Of a stretch of 64,000 nucleotides of DNA, positions 1 to 8,412 are shown piece after piece (position 1 is the first letter of the stretch; each line of letters begins with the position of its first letter). The notes under the pieces are model-generated. The model was not told where the DNA came from. It worked only from the letters and a program-made list of their open reading frames with translations, and did not search any database. Both the position numbers and the translations under genes were made by a program. This stretch comes from Lacticaseibacillus suilingensis (GTDB taxonomy: Bacteria; Bacillota; Bacilli; Lactobacillales; Lactobacillaceae), in contig NZ_BOLV01000001.1 in NCBI RefSeq assembly GCF_016861845.1, positions 124,001 to 188,000 on the forward strand. Reading direction: 5' to 3'.

Positions 1-432
1 ATACTGATAGGTGGCCTTTGAATCGTCGTCTTTAAGTATTAGTTTCACGCCTGGCTTTGGCATATTAACCGTCATCGTTTTTGACTTTTCGTCGTAGTGG
101 CTTGTGGCCTTATTCAAGTCGTAGTAGACCTGAGCCTTGAAGTGGAAGATGTAGAGCGATTTCTCCGTACCCATCTTTAAACCTAAAAATCTGCCGGACT
201 CTGATGTCTCAACAGTCTTATCGTAAAAGACGCTGGTCGTATCCAATTCACCAATGTTTTTAACCGTATAATTGCTGGTGCTAACCGTGTCTTTTTCATC
301 AAAAAAATGCAGACTTTTGACTTTCCAGATACCGAGGGTCAATACAACAATAACAATGCCAGCACTTATTGCCCATTTGATAATTCGAGCCTTAGTCCAT
401 TTCTTTTTCTTACTCTTCTCATCGCTTCGCAT
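1..432 (-). CDS. DUF4230 family membrane-anchored protein, 3' end cut by the window
   Basis: The frame is open from the ATG at 432 to the window edge (144 codons), so the C-terminus is missing. A GGAGG lies about ten bases before the ATG. The N-terminus is a short Lys-rich cytoplasmic segment (RSDEKSKKKKW), then one hydrophobic helix at about residues 18-37, then an extracytoplasmic domain with a 'NIGELDTTSVFYDK' stretch and a 'TVNMPKPGVKL' segment. This pattern resembles the DUF4230 family, whose function is unknown. The assignment rests on recognised sequence flavour only. It could also be another single-pass hypothetical. Confidence 0.6.
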   Translation of the reverse strand, partial: MRSDEKSKKKKWTKARIIKWAISAGIVIVVLTLGIWKVKSLHFFDEKDTVSTSNYTVKNIGELDTTSVFYDKTVETSESGRFLGLKMGTEKSLYIFHFKAQVYYDLNKATSHYDEKSKTMTVNMPKPGVKLILKDDDSKATYQY

Positions 433-538
433 CCCCAGTAAATCCTCCTATATTCCATTTTATAACTATAATGATTATGCGCTCAGCGACACTTTTTTGC
501 TACAATTATCCGGTTTTGTACCTAGTCATTTGCGCATT

Positions 539-1045
539 TTAATCATTGTTTTTTACAAACTGCGGGCCCCGGCCGTAGATGGCTTCCTCCAGCGGCCCGA
601 AGTCGGTCTGAGTCTGTTTGCGCTGGCTTGTGGCATGGAAACCTTGCTGCTCATAGAAGCGTCGGGCCGGCAAATTATTCGTCAGCACGACTAAGTAAAT
701 CGAACTGAAATCCGGTTCAAGCCGGGCCAGCGCACCTTGCATTAGCAGTTGGCCGATACCTTGGTGTTGCTGGGCTGGATGCACATAAATGGAGTACAGC
801 TCACCGGCACCGGCAAACCGCGAATCCCGCGCCGGTCCGAACGCGCAAACGCCAGCTAGTTGGTCTTCGGCCAGTGCCAGTAGCGTCTGGTTTTGCCGCT
901 TTTCTGGGTGCCACGTCGTCGGCGTCAGCTGGTCAAGATAGCCAGCTGGAACCAGGTCGCGATAGGCCACTTGCCAGGTGTCATAGTATAACTGGGCCAC
1001 TGCGGCAAAGTCAGTGGCCGCGGTGGCGGGAACTATTTTAATCAA
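539..1045 (-). CDS. GNAT family N-acetyltransferase
   Basis: 168 residues, the normal size for a single-domain GNAT enzyme that moves an acetyl group from acetyl-CoA to an amine. The acetyl-CoA binding signature is visible in 'QQHQGIGQLLMQGAL' (the Q/R-x-x-G-x-G/A loop) at about residues 93-107, followed by the typical 'NLPARRFYEQQGF' C-terminal strand-helix. The N-terminal 'YYDTWQVAYRDLVP' matches the RimI-like subgroup. The ATG overlaps the stop of the upstream lipoprotein gene (ATGA), so the two are probably translationally coupled. The substrate cannot be read from the sequence. Confidence 0.88.
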   Translation of the reverse strand: MIKIVPATAATDFAAVAQLYYDTWQVAYRDLVPAGYLDQLTPTTWHPEKRQNQTLLALAEDQLAGVCAFGPARDSRFAGAGELYSIYVHPAQQHQGIGQLLMQGALARLEPDFSSIYLVVLTNNLPARRFYEQQGFHATSQRKQTQTDFGPLEEAIYGRGPQFVKNND

Positions 1046-1518
1046 TCTGTTGCCCCCTTGCTTGATGCTTTGATCGAATCAATCGAGTTGAGTTCATAGT
1101 CAAGAAGATCAAATTTAACTTTGCCCTGGTTCAGGTCCTTGCTGTGCAGCTTGAGTGTCATGGTGTAAGTCGCTTTCACCGGGAAGGGCTTCGTGGCCTT
1201 AACCTGATAGATCAGGAGATATTGATGTTTTGGCATTTGCTTCTCCACGCGGAGGCCGATGCCTTTAAACTTGCTAGCATCGGCACTCGGGTCGCCGGCG
1301 GCCAGGGCGCGGTGAGCCAGCTTCCAGAATGAAGCGTTCTGGGTGTCGTTCAGTTGGTTGACCTGATCCGAAAACAGCACGCGCGTTTTGGCGACATTGT
1401 AACTAGGCGCGGTGTCCGGTTCTGGTTTCGGCTGCGATGTTGTTGTTCCGCAACCGGCGAGTCCAGCCACGCCAACCAGCACCAGTACCATTAACACAAA
1501 GCGATAAACATGTTTCAT
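1042..1518 (-). CDS. Putative lipoprotein of unknown function
   Basis: 158 residues with a classical lipoprotein signal peptide: a basic start (MKHVYR), a hydrophobic core and the lipobox L-A-G-C with the modified cysteine at residue 23. The mature part begins with a Thr/Pro-rich linker. The ATG at 1518 is preferred over one at 1533, because the upstream ATG is fused to the GGAGG ribosome site that sits eight bases before 1518. I recognise no domain in the mature portion; a beta-rich pattern near 'KATYTMTLKLHSKD' suggests a small extracellular fold. It is the first gene of a two-gene operon with the GNAT enzyme. Confidence 0.8.
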   Translation of the reverse strand: MKHVYRFVLMVLVLVGVAGLAGCGTTTSQPKPEPDTAPSYNVAKTRVLFSDQVNQLNDTQNASFWKLAHRALAAGDPSADASKFKGIGLRVEKQMPKHQYLLIYQVKATKPFPVKATYTMTLKLHSKDLNQGKVKFDLLDYELNSIDSIKASSKGATD

Positions 1519-1601
1519 CTTCAAAACCTCCATTAGATAGTGACGACAAATATTCGTCCTACTGAAGGCGTTGTTTTTTTCGCGAATTTTTAGGCTGAAG
1601 G

Positions 1602-2225
1602 CTAAAGCAGTTGCTTCAGGTCAGCCGGAGTTTGAAGCCGTGCGGCAATGGGGTCAAATTCTGGGCCGGGTTGAGGCGTGGTCCAAGTGGCTAGGGCGAA
1701 GGCGACCTTGGCGTCATGCGCTGCCTGCGCATCAGTCGCCGTATCACCAACGTAGACCGTGTCAGCGACATCGCCACCCACGCGCTGCATGGCCAGCAAA
1801 ATTGGATCACCAAATGGTTTATTGCGCTTGGCTTCCCCAGCGCCCACAATGGTATCGAAGTAGTGACTGAACCCAAAACGCTGATCATCAATACTGTATT
1901 GATCGCGATTTTTGGATGTCACGATGCCGGTTTTGGCGCCAGCTGCGCGCAACGCGACCAAGGTGTCTTTCATGCCAGGGAACCAATCCACGTCATCGAC
2001 AAAATCCAGCGAGTCTTGCGTCCATTCCTTGACCGCTGGCGCCACCGCGTCGCCTTCAAACCCAAGCCGGCCCATCGTGACGGTGGAAGGAATGCCATTG
2101 GAAAAGCGCAGCTCATCCAGGGTGAATTCCTGACCATGCCGCCGCATCGTTTTTTGCAGGCCTAATAAGTACATCGTCACCGAATCCAGCAAGGTGCCGT
2201 CGATATCAAAAATAAAAGTTTTCAT
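1602..2225 (-). CDS. HAD superfamily hydrolase, phosphoglycolate phosphatase-like
   Basis: 207 residues. The four HAD motifs are present: I 'FDIDGTLLDS' (nucleophile and acid/base Asp) at residues 4-13, II 'GIVTSKN', III Lys in 'AKRNKPFGDP', and IV 'VYVGDTATDAQAA'. A helical cap between motifs I and II puts it in the Gph/PGMB-like subfamily IA. Such enzymes remove phosphate from small sugar phosphates or phosphoglycolate; the exact substrate is not deducible. The start at 2225 was chosen because motif I must be N-terminal; upstream in-frame sequence reads into the divergent sbcD promoter. It is transcribed divergently from sbcD, so the LexA box at 2299-2312 could also influence it. Confidence 0.85.
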   Translation of the reverse strand: MKTFIFDIDGTLLDSVTMYLLGLQKTMRRHGQEFTLDELRFSNGIPSTVTMGRLGFEGDAVAPAVKEWTQDSLDFVDDVDWFPGMKDTLVALRAAGAKTGIVTSKNRDQYSIDDQRFGFSHYFDTIVGAGEAKRNKPFGDPILLAMQRVGGDVADTVYVGDTATDAQAAHDAKVAFALATWTTPQPGPEFDPIAARLQTPADLKQLL

Positions 2226-2286
2226 TGTCACGCCCCCATTCCTTACTAGTATACTCGAAACCGCTGTCATCGAAAACGAGTAGCCG

Positions 2287-2321
2287 TTGACAGTGGTAAG
2301 AACGAGTGTTTGGATTATAGA
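2287..2321 (+). promoter_or_regulatory. sbcDC promoter with LexA (SOS) box in the spacer
   Basis: A TTGACA -35 hexamer lies at 2287-2292, with a weak -10 (TTGGAT at 2310 or TATAGA at 2316). Between them is AGAACGAGTGTTTG (2299-2312), which matches seven of the eight fixed bases of the Gram-positive LexA operator GAAC-N4-GTTC. The lexA gene in this window carries a similar box in the same promoter position, which supports the call. Confidence 0.6.
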
Positions 2322-2334
2322 AGAAGACTGCGGA

Positions 2335-2407
2335 GCTGGGCGCTCGAGGGTGCCCAGCGGAACGCAACAAAAGGCTGCAAAGTGGGGCGCACTTCCCGCC
2401 TGCAGCC
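2335..2407 (+). promoter_or_regulatory. Structured 5' leader of sbcD
   Basis: About 125 nt of transcribed leader precede sbcD. It contains two perfect hairpins: GCTGGGC (2335-2341) with GCCCAGC (2352-2358), and GGCTGCA (2373-2379) with TGCAGCC (2401-2407). The second has an inner AAGTG/CACTT pairing. No poly-U follows, so these are not terminators. The ribosome site CCAGGAGG at 2434-2441 lies just beyond. I do not recognise a riboswitch class. Confidence 0.5.
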
Positions 2408-2448
2408 AAGAACGGTTTCCCATTATCAACTCTCCAGGAGGTTTCCTT

Positions 2449-3573
2449 ATGCGGATCATGCATACCGCCGATTGGCATATCGGCAAACGACTTAACGCGT
2501 TCGACTTACAAGACGATCAAGCGGCGGTGTTTGAACGCCTGGTCAAGGTCGCGCAGGAACAGCAGGTAGACGCCATCATGATTGCCGGCGACTTATACGA
2601 CCGGGCACTGCCGAACGAGACGGCAGTGACCATGGTCAATGGCATGTTGCACCGGCTCAATCGCGAACTGGGGTATCCACTGTTGGTGATTTCGGGAAAT
2701 CATGATTCGGCCGTGCGCCTGGGCACTGGGCGGGAATGGTACGATGCCACGCAGCTCTATTTGAACACGGAACTGGCCCAAGCCTTTACACCAGTCGAGT
2801 TGGGGGATGTGCAGTTTTTCCTGCTGCCGTATTTTGAACCGGTGGCGGCGCGGCTGTATTTTCATGATGACAGTTTAACCAATATCAACAAAGCGATGCA
2901 TCGGGTAGCGGCAGCGCTGGAAGAAAAATTCGATCCAGCGAAAAAGCATGTGCTGATTGCCCACTTTTTTGCGGCAGGGAGTAAGCATTCCGAATCCGAG
3001 ACCTTGGTGAACGTGGGCGGCCTGGATGCGGTGAGCGTTGACGACCTGCAAGCCTTTGACTATGTGGCGCTAGGACATTTGCACAATCGCAAGGCCCTCA
3101 ATGAGCCGAAAGTGCAATACAGCGGCTCGCTGCTCAAGTATTCCGTGTCGGAAGTGACCCAGGAAAAAGGTGTCTACATTCTTGATACCGACACCATGAA
3201 TCGGCATTTTATCAGTCTGGCGCCGCTTCATGAGGTGCAACAGCTGACTGGCAGCTTTAAAGAATTCTCCGATTCTGATCATTTTTCCGCTGCCGAGCGT
3301 GATGCCTACACGGCCATCACCTTGACGGATGTTGAGGTGATTCCCAATGTCATGGCTAGCCTCCGTCAGGTCTTTCCGCGCATCATTGAGTTGAAACGTG
3401 AGCAACATGTCCAACTGGAAACGGCCACGCAAACCAATGTCAAGCTTGGGCCGATGCCGCTACTGGCGGATTTTTATCAGCAAGTCACTGGCAGCGAGCT
3501 CACGCCGGAGCAGGAAACCTGGGCCAAGGCTGCGTTAGCTGAAGCCAGTCGCAGTGAACTGGGCCAAGAATAG
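2449..3573 (+). CDS. sbcD: Exonuclease SbcD (Mre11-type nuclease subunit)
   Basis: 374 residues. It is the manganese-dependent nuclease subunit of the SbcCD complex, which opens DNA hairpins and trims blocked double-strand ends. All calcineurin-like phosphoesterase motifs are visible: 'HTADWHIG' (D8, H10), 'AGDLYDRA' (D48), 'SGNHDS' (N84, H85) and 'ALGHLHN'. The ATG at 2449 sits seven bases after AGGAGG and starts directly with the first motif, so longer upstream frames are not used. The stop codon TAG overlaps the ribosome site of sbcC, showing tight coupling. A LexA-type operator in its promoter suggests induction by DNA damage. Confidence 0.96.
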   Translation: MRIMHTADWHIGKRLNAFDLQDDQAAVFERLVKVAQEQQVDAIMIAGDLYDRALPNETAVTMVNGMLHRLNRELGYPLLVISGNHDSAVRLGTGREWYDATQLYLNTELAQAFTPVELGDVQFFLLPYFEPVAARLYFHDDSLTNINKAMHRVAAALEEKFDPAKKHVLIAHFFAAGSKHSESETLVNVGGLDAVSVDDLQAFDYVALGHLHNRKALNEPKVQYSGSLLKYSVSEVTQEKGVYILDTDTMNRHFISLAPLHEVQQLTGSFKEFSDSDHFSAAERDAYTAITLTDVEVIPNVMASLRQVFPRIIELKREQHVQLETATQTNVKLGPMPLLADFYQQVTGSELTPEQETWAKAALAEASRSELGQE

Positions 3574-3584
3574 GAGGCGCCGTG

Positions 3585-6500
3585 ATGCAACTACTTGATT
3601 TACACATGCAGTATTTTGGCCCGTATCGCGATGAAACCGTGGACTTCGCCAGCTTTGCCCAGACGCCACTGTTCTTGATCAGTGGTAAAACGGGCAGCGG
3701 CAAAACCACGATTTTCGACGCGCTGGTATTTGCGCTGTACGGTGATACCTCTGGCGACGACCGCACCGGGGATGAAATGCGCGCCAATTTTGCCAGCGCC
3801 GACGAGAAAACCCGGGTGACCTTGCGCTTCACGCATGGCGGCAAGACTTATGAAATCTGGCGCGAGCCGGCGCAAGAGCTGGCCAAAAAGCGCGGCAGCG
3901 GCACCACCACCACGACCATGAATGTGTGCCTGACGGTGTTCGAGGACGGCAAAGAAACTGCCCAGTGGACCAAAAAGCGCGATGTAGCGCCGCGAATTGC
4001 TGACCTGCTGCATCTGGATGCCGATCAGTTCCGCCAAATCGTGATTCTCCCGCAAGGTAAGTTCCGGCAGTTTCTTGATGCTAACAGCGATGATAAAGGG
4101 GCGCTGCTGCAGCATCTGTTCGGCACCAGCTTGTACGCCCGCTGGCAAACCACGCTGAAAACCAAGGCCAAGCAAAAGCAAACCGCGGTGGCCAAACAGA
4201 CGGAGCGCCTGAAAACCCTGGCCTCGCAGTTCCAGTTTGAAGACCCAGCGCCGGCACCAGAAACCCCGCTGCCAGAGCAAATCAAAGCCATGGCCACCAC
4301 CTTGGCCGATTTGACGACGCAACATGAAGCGGCTGAGGCCTCCTTAACCGCTGCCCAGACCGCCTACGAAAAAGCCAATCGGGCTTACCAACAGGGTACG
4401 GCGTTGCAACAAGCTTTTCAGCAACAAGCGAAGGCTAAAGCCGCGCTGGCAGATCTTGATGCCAATGCCGCGACCCTAACAGCACAGCAGCAAGCGCGGA
4501 CGCAGCTGCAGTGGGTGCAAACTCATCGCAGCGACTATGACCACTTGCAGCAGGCGCAAGTCGAGTTGAACCGGTTGAATGACCGCATCAAGCAAACAAC
4601 AGTGGCGAAGCAGCAGGCTGAAGCTGCCTTGGCCAAAGCCAGCGCCACCGCCGACCAGCTGGCCAGCCAGCAGGCGGCGATGACCTCCCAGCAAAAGCGC
4701 GCCGATCAGCTGGCCATACTGCAACCCCAGCTTGAGCAAGTGGCGGCATTACAGGCCGCTAACACCAAAGCGACGAAGGCGGTCCAGCAGGCTCAAAGCC
4801 AGCTGGAGCGGGCTAGCGCTCAGGTGACCACCACCAAAGCCGCACTGGCTGCGACCCAAACGAACTTGGCGGCGCTGACCGCTTCCGACCAGCAACCAGC
4901 CCTACAGGCAGCCAGTGAACGTTTGGCCGCTCAGACGCCGGTATATCGGCAGTGGCAGACGACTGGTCAAGAGTTGGCGCAAAGTCAAAGCCAGTTAGCC
5001 ACTGCCACCACGCAGGCCCAAGCGGCGCAGGCTGATGCGGCGACAGCTAGTGCTGATTACACCGCGCTTCATGACGCGCAACTCAACAATCAAATCGCGG
5101 CCCTGGCGGCGCAGCTTTCGCCTGACGCACCGTGTCCGGTGTGCGGGAGCACCACGCATCCGCATCCGGCTACCACCGCTGTGGCGCCAGTGACGGCGGA
5201 AGCGGTGGAGGCCGCCGATCAAAAGCGGCAGCAGGCTCAACAGGCGGCCACGGCGGCGCAGGCGCAGGTGGATCAGCTGACCGCACAAGTGACCAAGCTA
5301 GCAGCGCGGCAAGCCGAATTAGCCGCGCAGCTCAGCGACGACGGTGCGGTGGCAGCCGCCTATCAGCAGCTGACGACGCAAGTGACCACCTTGAAACAAG
5401 CAGTGGCGGCGGCGACCGCCAAGCGTGACCAGTTGTTGCAGCAACAAGAAACGCAAACGCAGACTTTGGAACAGGCGCAAGCTGCCCAGACCGCCGCTCA
5501 AAACCAGGCCCATCAGGCAGAAACCGCGGCAGCTAGCGCGAATGCAGCTTTGACCACGGCGCAAGCGGCCTTGCCTGATAATGCGCCGGCCTTGGCGGAT
5601 TTGAAGCAAGAACACCAAGACCTCACCGCTGAACTGGACCGTTATGCGCAAGCGCAGAAGGAAAATCAGGCGGCTTTGAGTACGGCCAAGGAAGCCGTAG
5701 CCGAGCATAAGGCCACGCTGGCTAGTCAGCAAGCCCAGCAGAAGCAAGAGCAAACCACCGCCGCGCAAGCGCAAAGTGCATTTGCGGAGGCCAAAACAGC
5801 CGCCTTGGGCCCAGCGCGCCCATTTGCTGACTGGTTGAAGCAATTACCTGAGCTGGTCAAACTGGAGAATGCCATCGCCACTGCCAAAACGCAGCGTGAT
5901 CAGCAAACGGCGCTCTTGGCGCAAGCCACCCGGCAGATTAACGGTCAGGCGATGCCTGACGTTGACGCGTTGCAAACAGCGCGCCAAAGTGCGACTGAGG
6001 TTCAGGCGCAGGCCCAGGCGGCTGCGGTCACTTTGGCCCAAACGCTTCAACGCGACCAAAAACTGCATGATACCATCAGCAAGGATTTTGCTAGCAATCA
6101 AACCGCGTTGGACGAGGCAGTGGCCTGGGACAATTTGGCCCAGGTGTTGTCCGGCACCAACGCGCGGAAGTTAAGCCTCGAACGGTTCGTGCTACGCGCG
6201 TACCTAGCTGAGGTGCTGAAGGTGGCCAATGTCCGGCTGGCAAAGTTAACCGCGGGCCGCTATCAATTCGTGCTCCACGACGAACCAGGCAGTTATCGCA
6301 ATGACTCAGGCCTTGAAATCGATGTGTATGATGATCAAGTCGGTCAAACCCGGTCGGTGCACACGTTGTCCGGCGGTGAAAGCTTCATTGCGGCTTTGAG
6401 CCTCGCCCTGGCACTTGGTGAAGTCATTCAACAAGAGGCTGGCGGCGTCTCCATTGATGCCCTGTTCGTCGATGAAGGCTTCGGCTCTTTGGACATGGGC

Positions 6501-6668
6501 AGTCTGAACGTGGCGATGGAGGCTCTGGAAAGCATTGAAGGCCAGGCCCGCATGATTGGCATCATCAGTCACGTCGCCGAGCTCCAAGAAACCGTGCCCG
6601 ATCAGCTGCAAGTAACCGCCGATGGCAATGGCCAGAGTCATCTGAAGGCCGTGCATGCGGACCGCTAA
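3585..6668 (+). CDS. sbcC: Exonuclease SbcC (SMC/Rad50-like ATPase subunit)
   Basis: 1,027 residues, the full family length. It has the SMC-like architecture: Walker A 'GKTGSGKTT' at residues 34-42, a very long Ala/Gln-rich coiled coil, the zinc hook CPVC with cysteines 517 and 520 at the exact middle, a returning coiled coil, the ABC signature 'LSGGE' at 928 and Walker B 'ALFVDEGFGSLD' near 960. It bridges DNA ends and powers SbcD. ATG 3585 is preferred over GTG 3582, because AGGAGG (3572-3577) is then seven bases away. The coiled coil is unusually rich in Ala and Gln, in line with the GC-rich genome. Confidence 0.96.
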   Translation: MQLLDLHMQYFGPYRDETVDFASFAQTPLFLISGKTGSGKTTIFDALVFALYGDTSGDDRTGDEMRANFASADEKTRVTLRFTHGGKTYEIWREPAQELAKKRGSGTTTTTMNVCLTVFEDGKETAQWTKKRDVAPRIADLLHLDADQFRQIVILPQGKFRQFLDANSDDKGALLQHLFGTSLYARWQTTLKTKAKQKQTAVAKQTERLKTLASQFQFEDPAPAPETPLPEQIKAMATTLADLTTQHEAAEASLTAAQTAYEKANRAYQQGTALQQAFQQQAKAKAALADLDANAATLTAQQQARTQLQWVQTHRSDYDHLQQAQVELNRLNDRIKQTTVAKQQAEAALAKASATADQLASQQAAMTSQQKRADQLAILQPQLEQVAALQAANTKATKAVQQAQSQLERASAQVTTTKAALAATQTNLAALTASDQQPALQAASERLAAQTPVYRQWQTTGQELAQSQSQLATATTQAQAAQADAATASADYTALHDAQLNNQIAALAAQLSPDAPCPVCGSTTHPHPATTAVAPVTAEAVEAADQKRQQAQQAATAAQAQVDQLTAQVTKLAARQAELAAQLSDDGAVAAAYQQLTTQVTTLKQAVAAATAKRDQLLQQQETQTQTLEQAQAAQTAAQNQAHQAETAAASANAALTTAQAALPDNAPALADLKQEHQDLTAELDRYAQAQKENQAALSTAKEAVAEHKATLASQQAQQKQEQTTAAQAQSAFAEAKTAALGPARPFADWLKQLPELVKLENAIATAKTQRDQQTALLAQATRQINGQAMPDVDALQTARQSATEVQAQAQAAAVTLAQTLQRDQKLHDTISKDFASNQTALDEAVAWDNLAQVLSGTNARKLSLERFVLRAYLAEVLKVANVRLAKLTAGRYQFVLHDEPGSYRNDSGLEIDVYDDQVGQTRSVHTLSGGESFIAALSLALALGEVIQQEAGGVSIDALFVDEGFGSLDMGSLNVAMEALESIEGQARMIGIISHVAELQETVPDQLQVTADGNGQSHLKAVHADR

Positions 6669-6779
6669 TGCTTAGCACTTGAAATCGTGATGTGCTAACA
6701 TCGGCAAAAAGTGTTATCATATGTCTGTCGAGAGATGAAATGCCCTCAACTCTATTTCAAAGAAAAAGAGGCGAGAATG

Positions 6780-6923
6780 ATGGCAGGAAAACTCAGTAAG
6801 CAGGAACGCAAGGCGTTGATCCAAGAAGCAGAGAAAAAACGCGCTGAGCACCCGGCAAAGAAGACCGAGTCAGGGTTTGCCACAATCGACAAAGAAGCCG
6901 AGAAGCTTGAGAATGAACACTAG
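6780..6923 (+). CDS. Small charged hypothetical protein
   Basis: 47 residues, strongly charged and helical (MAGKLSKQERKALIQEAEKKRAEHPAKK in part), with no signal peptide or membrane segment. The start at 6780 is supported by AAAGAGG seven bases upstream; in-frame starts further up lack a ribosome site. It ends before a strong terminator at 6993. I do not recognise the family. The Lys/Glu-rich composition suggests a soluble helical protein. Confidence 0.6.
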   Translation: MAGKLSKQERKALIQEAEKKRAEHPAKKTESGFATIDKEAEKLENEH

Positions 6924-6992
6924 TTTTTTCATTCGCACTGACTCTGTTCAAAACCAAAAAACCGCCCCGCAGCTTGGCTGCAGCGCGGTCCG

Positions 6993-7026
6993 ATCCCAGC
7001 AAGCTTAGGCTTGGTGGGATTTTTTG
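6993..7026 (+). terminator. Rho-independent terminator
   Basis: The stem ATCCCAGCAAGC / GCTTGGTGGGAT with a short TTAG loop is followed by six T. A second GC-rich hairpin (6963-6989) lies just before it. It ends the sbcDC/small-protein region. Confidence 0.85.
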
Positions 7027-7137
7027 ATTGTCAGCCTTTTCGTAAGGGTTTACACTTGCTTCAAAACGCTAGGTAGCAGATTTGCATTGTAGCTGAAGTA
7101 TCTGAGCGTGCTCATTCAGGCAGACGGGAGAAACAAG

Positions 7138-7614
7138 ATGGTAGATTATATCAAGACTTTACGAGGTAGTGTAGGACATCAGCCAATCATCTTGAATTTT
7201 TCGGGTGGCATTTTAATGAATAATCGACACGAGATCTTATTGCAAAGACGTCAGGACTTTCACGAGTGGGGCCTGCCAGGTGGTGCTTTAGAGCTCGGCG
7301 AAACCGTAACGCAAGCATGTCAGCGGGAGTTTCGAGAAGAAACGGGACTTGAAGTGGGCATCAAGCGCATGTTAGGTATCAGTAGCAGTGGTCTTCAACA
7401 TTACGTCAATGGGGACGTTGCACAGGCGATTGTTACTTTTTTTGAGGTGAGTTGGTTTAGTGGTGAACTTAATCCGGATAACGATGAAACAACAGCGTTG
7501 CAATTCTTTAATCAGCATCAGTTACCGGATATATTCAGTCCACAACATGAGGTGATTATCAGTCACTTCTTTGCTGACCTTGAACGAGGACAAGCAACCG
7601 TATATTATGATTAG
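7138..7614 (+). CDS. NUDIX hydrolase
   Basis: 158 residues. The full Nudix box G-x5-E-x7-REUxEExGU is visible: a glycine-rich 'GGALELGET' is followed by 'REFREETGLEV'. Nudix enzymes cleave nucleoside diphosphates linked to another moiety, with Mg2+ bound by the glutamates. The N-terminal 'SVGHQPIILNFSGGILMNNR' and the extended C-terminus are typical of the lactobacillus ADP-ribose/dNTP-type group, but the substrate is not determined. ATG 7138 is chosen because GGGAG lies seven bases upstream. It stands alone, with no clear operon partner. Confidence 0.9.
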   Translation: MVDYIKTLRGSVGHQPIILNFSGGILMNNRHEILLQRRQDFHEWGLPGGALELGETVTQACQREFREETGLEVGIKRMLGISSSGLQHYVNGDVAQAIVTFFEVSWFSGELNPDNDETTALQFFNQHQLPDIFSPQHEVIISHFFADLERGQATVYYD

Positions 7615-7779
7615 CTTGCTTGGATACCAGCTTGATGCAAAATGTGAGCATATCAACATTTTATGCCAGATTGTCAATTTGATTGTGAACGGCCAAAATA
7701 CTCCCAGTTTAGGGTCGTTTCCAAGACTTGGCAAGGCCTTACATGCAGATCTCAACACGCTATTTTGGGAGGAAAAGGC

Positions 7780-8265
7780 ATGAAAAAAACTTGGCAGGAC
7801 CGGTTGGTGGTGTATTGGTGGGGTATCAAGCAACCATACGATGAGCATGCGCGAGCTGAGGTGGGACGCATTTCAACGATAGCACTGTTATTCTTGGTGC
7901 TGGTGGAATTTGTCCTGTTGATGAGCTTAACTTTTTTTGATCAACAATGGCTGGGCTTTGTGGCCCTGTTAGTGCTGGTCGCAGCGATGCAGTGGGTCGC
8001 GATGGGCATAAAAAAGGCTGGCTTAACCACAATTGAGGCGACAACCAACGAAATGTCAACTGTGCTCAAACAGCTAAAATGGGAATCGATCCGTCGGGGT
8101 CTCGTTTTCGGTGTCGTGATTGCTGCTATGATTGTCTTGTTGGATGCGAGCAAAGGTGATTTCTTTTGGACTGATCCACTATGGCTCGGTGGGGTTACCG
8201 GTTTGGTTTACATGGTGACGAACTATTATGCTCGCAAAGGTGAGATAAAAGTGATTGATGAATAA
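7780..8265 (+). CDS. DUF3278-like integral membrane protein
   Basis: 161 residues. The cytoplasmic start 'MKKTWQDRLVVYWWGIKQPYDEHARAEVGRI' resembles the DUF3278 N-terminal pattern (GI-x-x-x-DE-x-x-x-x-E-x-x-RI). Four hydrophobic helices follow, at about residues 32-50, 55-75, 107-125 and 137-153. The ribosome site GGGAGG is seven bases before ATG 7780. DUF3278 proteins often sit beside XRE regulators in lactobacilli; none is adjacent here. The function is unknown. Confidence 0.7.
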   Translation: MKKTWQDRLVVYWWGIKQPYDEHARAEVGRISTIALLFLVLVEFVLLMSLTFFDQQWLGFVALLVLVAAMQWVAMGIKKAGLTTIEATTNEMSTVLKQLKWESIRRGLVFGVVIAAMIVLLDASKGDFFWTDPLWLGGVTGLVYMVTNYYARKGEIKVIDE

Positions 8266-8271
8266 TGCTGA

Positions 8272-8303
8272 CACCCCATTTGGCCGCGGCCAGGTGGGGT
8301 TTG
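8272..8303 (+). terminator. Terminator after the DUF3278 gene
   Basis: The ACCCCA/TGGGGT outer pair encloses a GGCCGCGGCC palindrome and is followed by a T-rich tail (TTTGTTG). The tail is short, so strength is uncertain. Confidence 0.55.
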
Positions 8304-8356
8304 TTGTCCATGCCTGGTAGTGCCCTCATAGTGGCAGTCCTGGCTTCAGAAAAGGC

Positions 8357-8396
8357 TTGCATGGCAGCACGCTGAGTGTTATACCGTTCGTATAAC
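8357..8396 (+). promoter_or_regulatory. Promoter and palindromic operator of the GntR operon
   Basis: TTGCAT (8357-8362), a 17-bp spacer and TATACC (8380-8385). A perfect inverted repeat GTTATAC-CGTTC-GTATAAC (8378-8396) covers the -10. This geometry fits autorepression by the GntR protein encoded directly downstream. Confidence 0.65.
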
Positions 8397-8412
8397 AGTA
8401 GGAGGCGCTAGC

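Noticed and set aside
2449-2450. T-box or known riboswitch in the sbcD leader
   Set aside because: No T-box bulge sequence (TGGN'CCGCG-like) and no terminator/antiterminator pair.
3600-6656. Long reverse-strand frames opposite sbcC
   Set aside because: GC-rich codon use in sbcC opens antisense frames. They lack ribosome sites and known domains.
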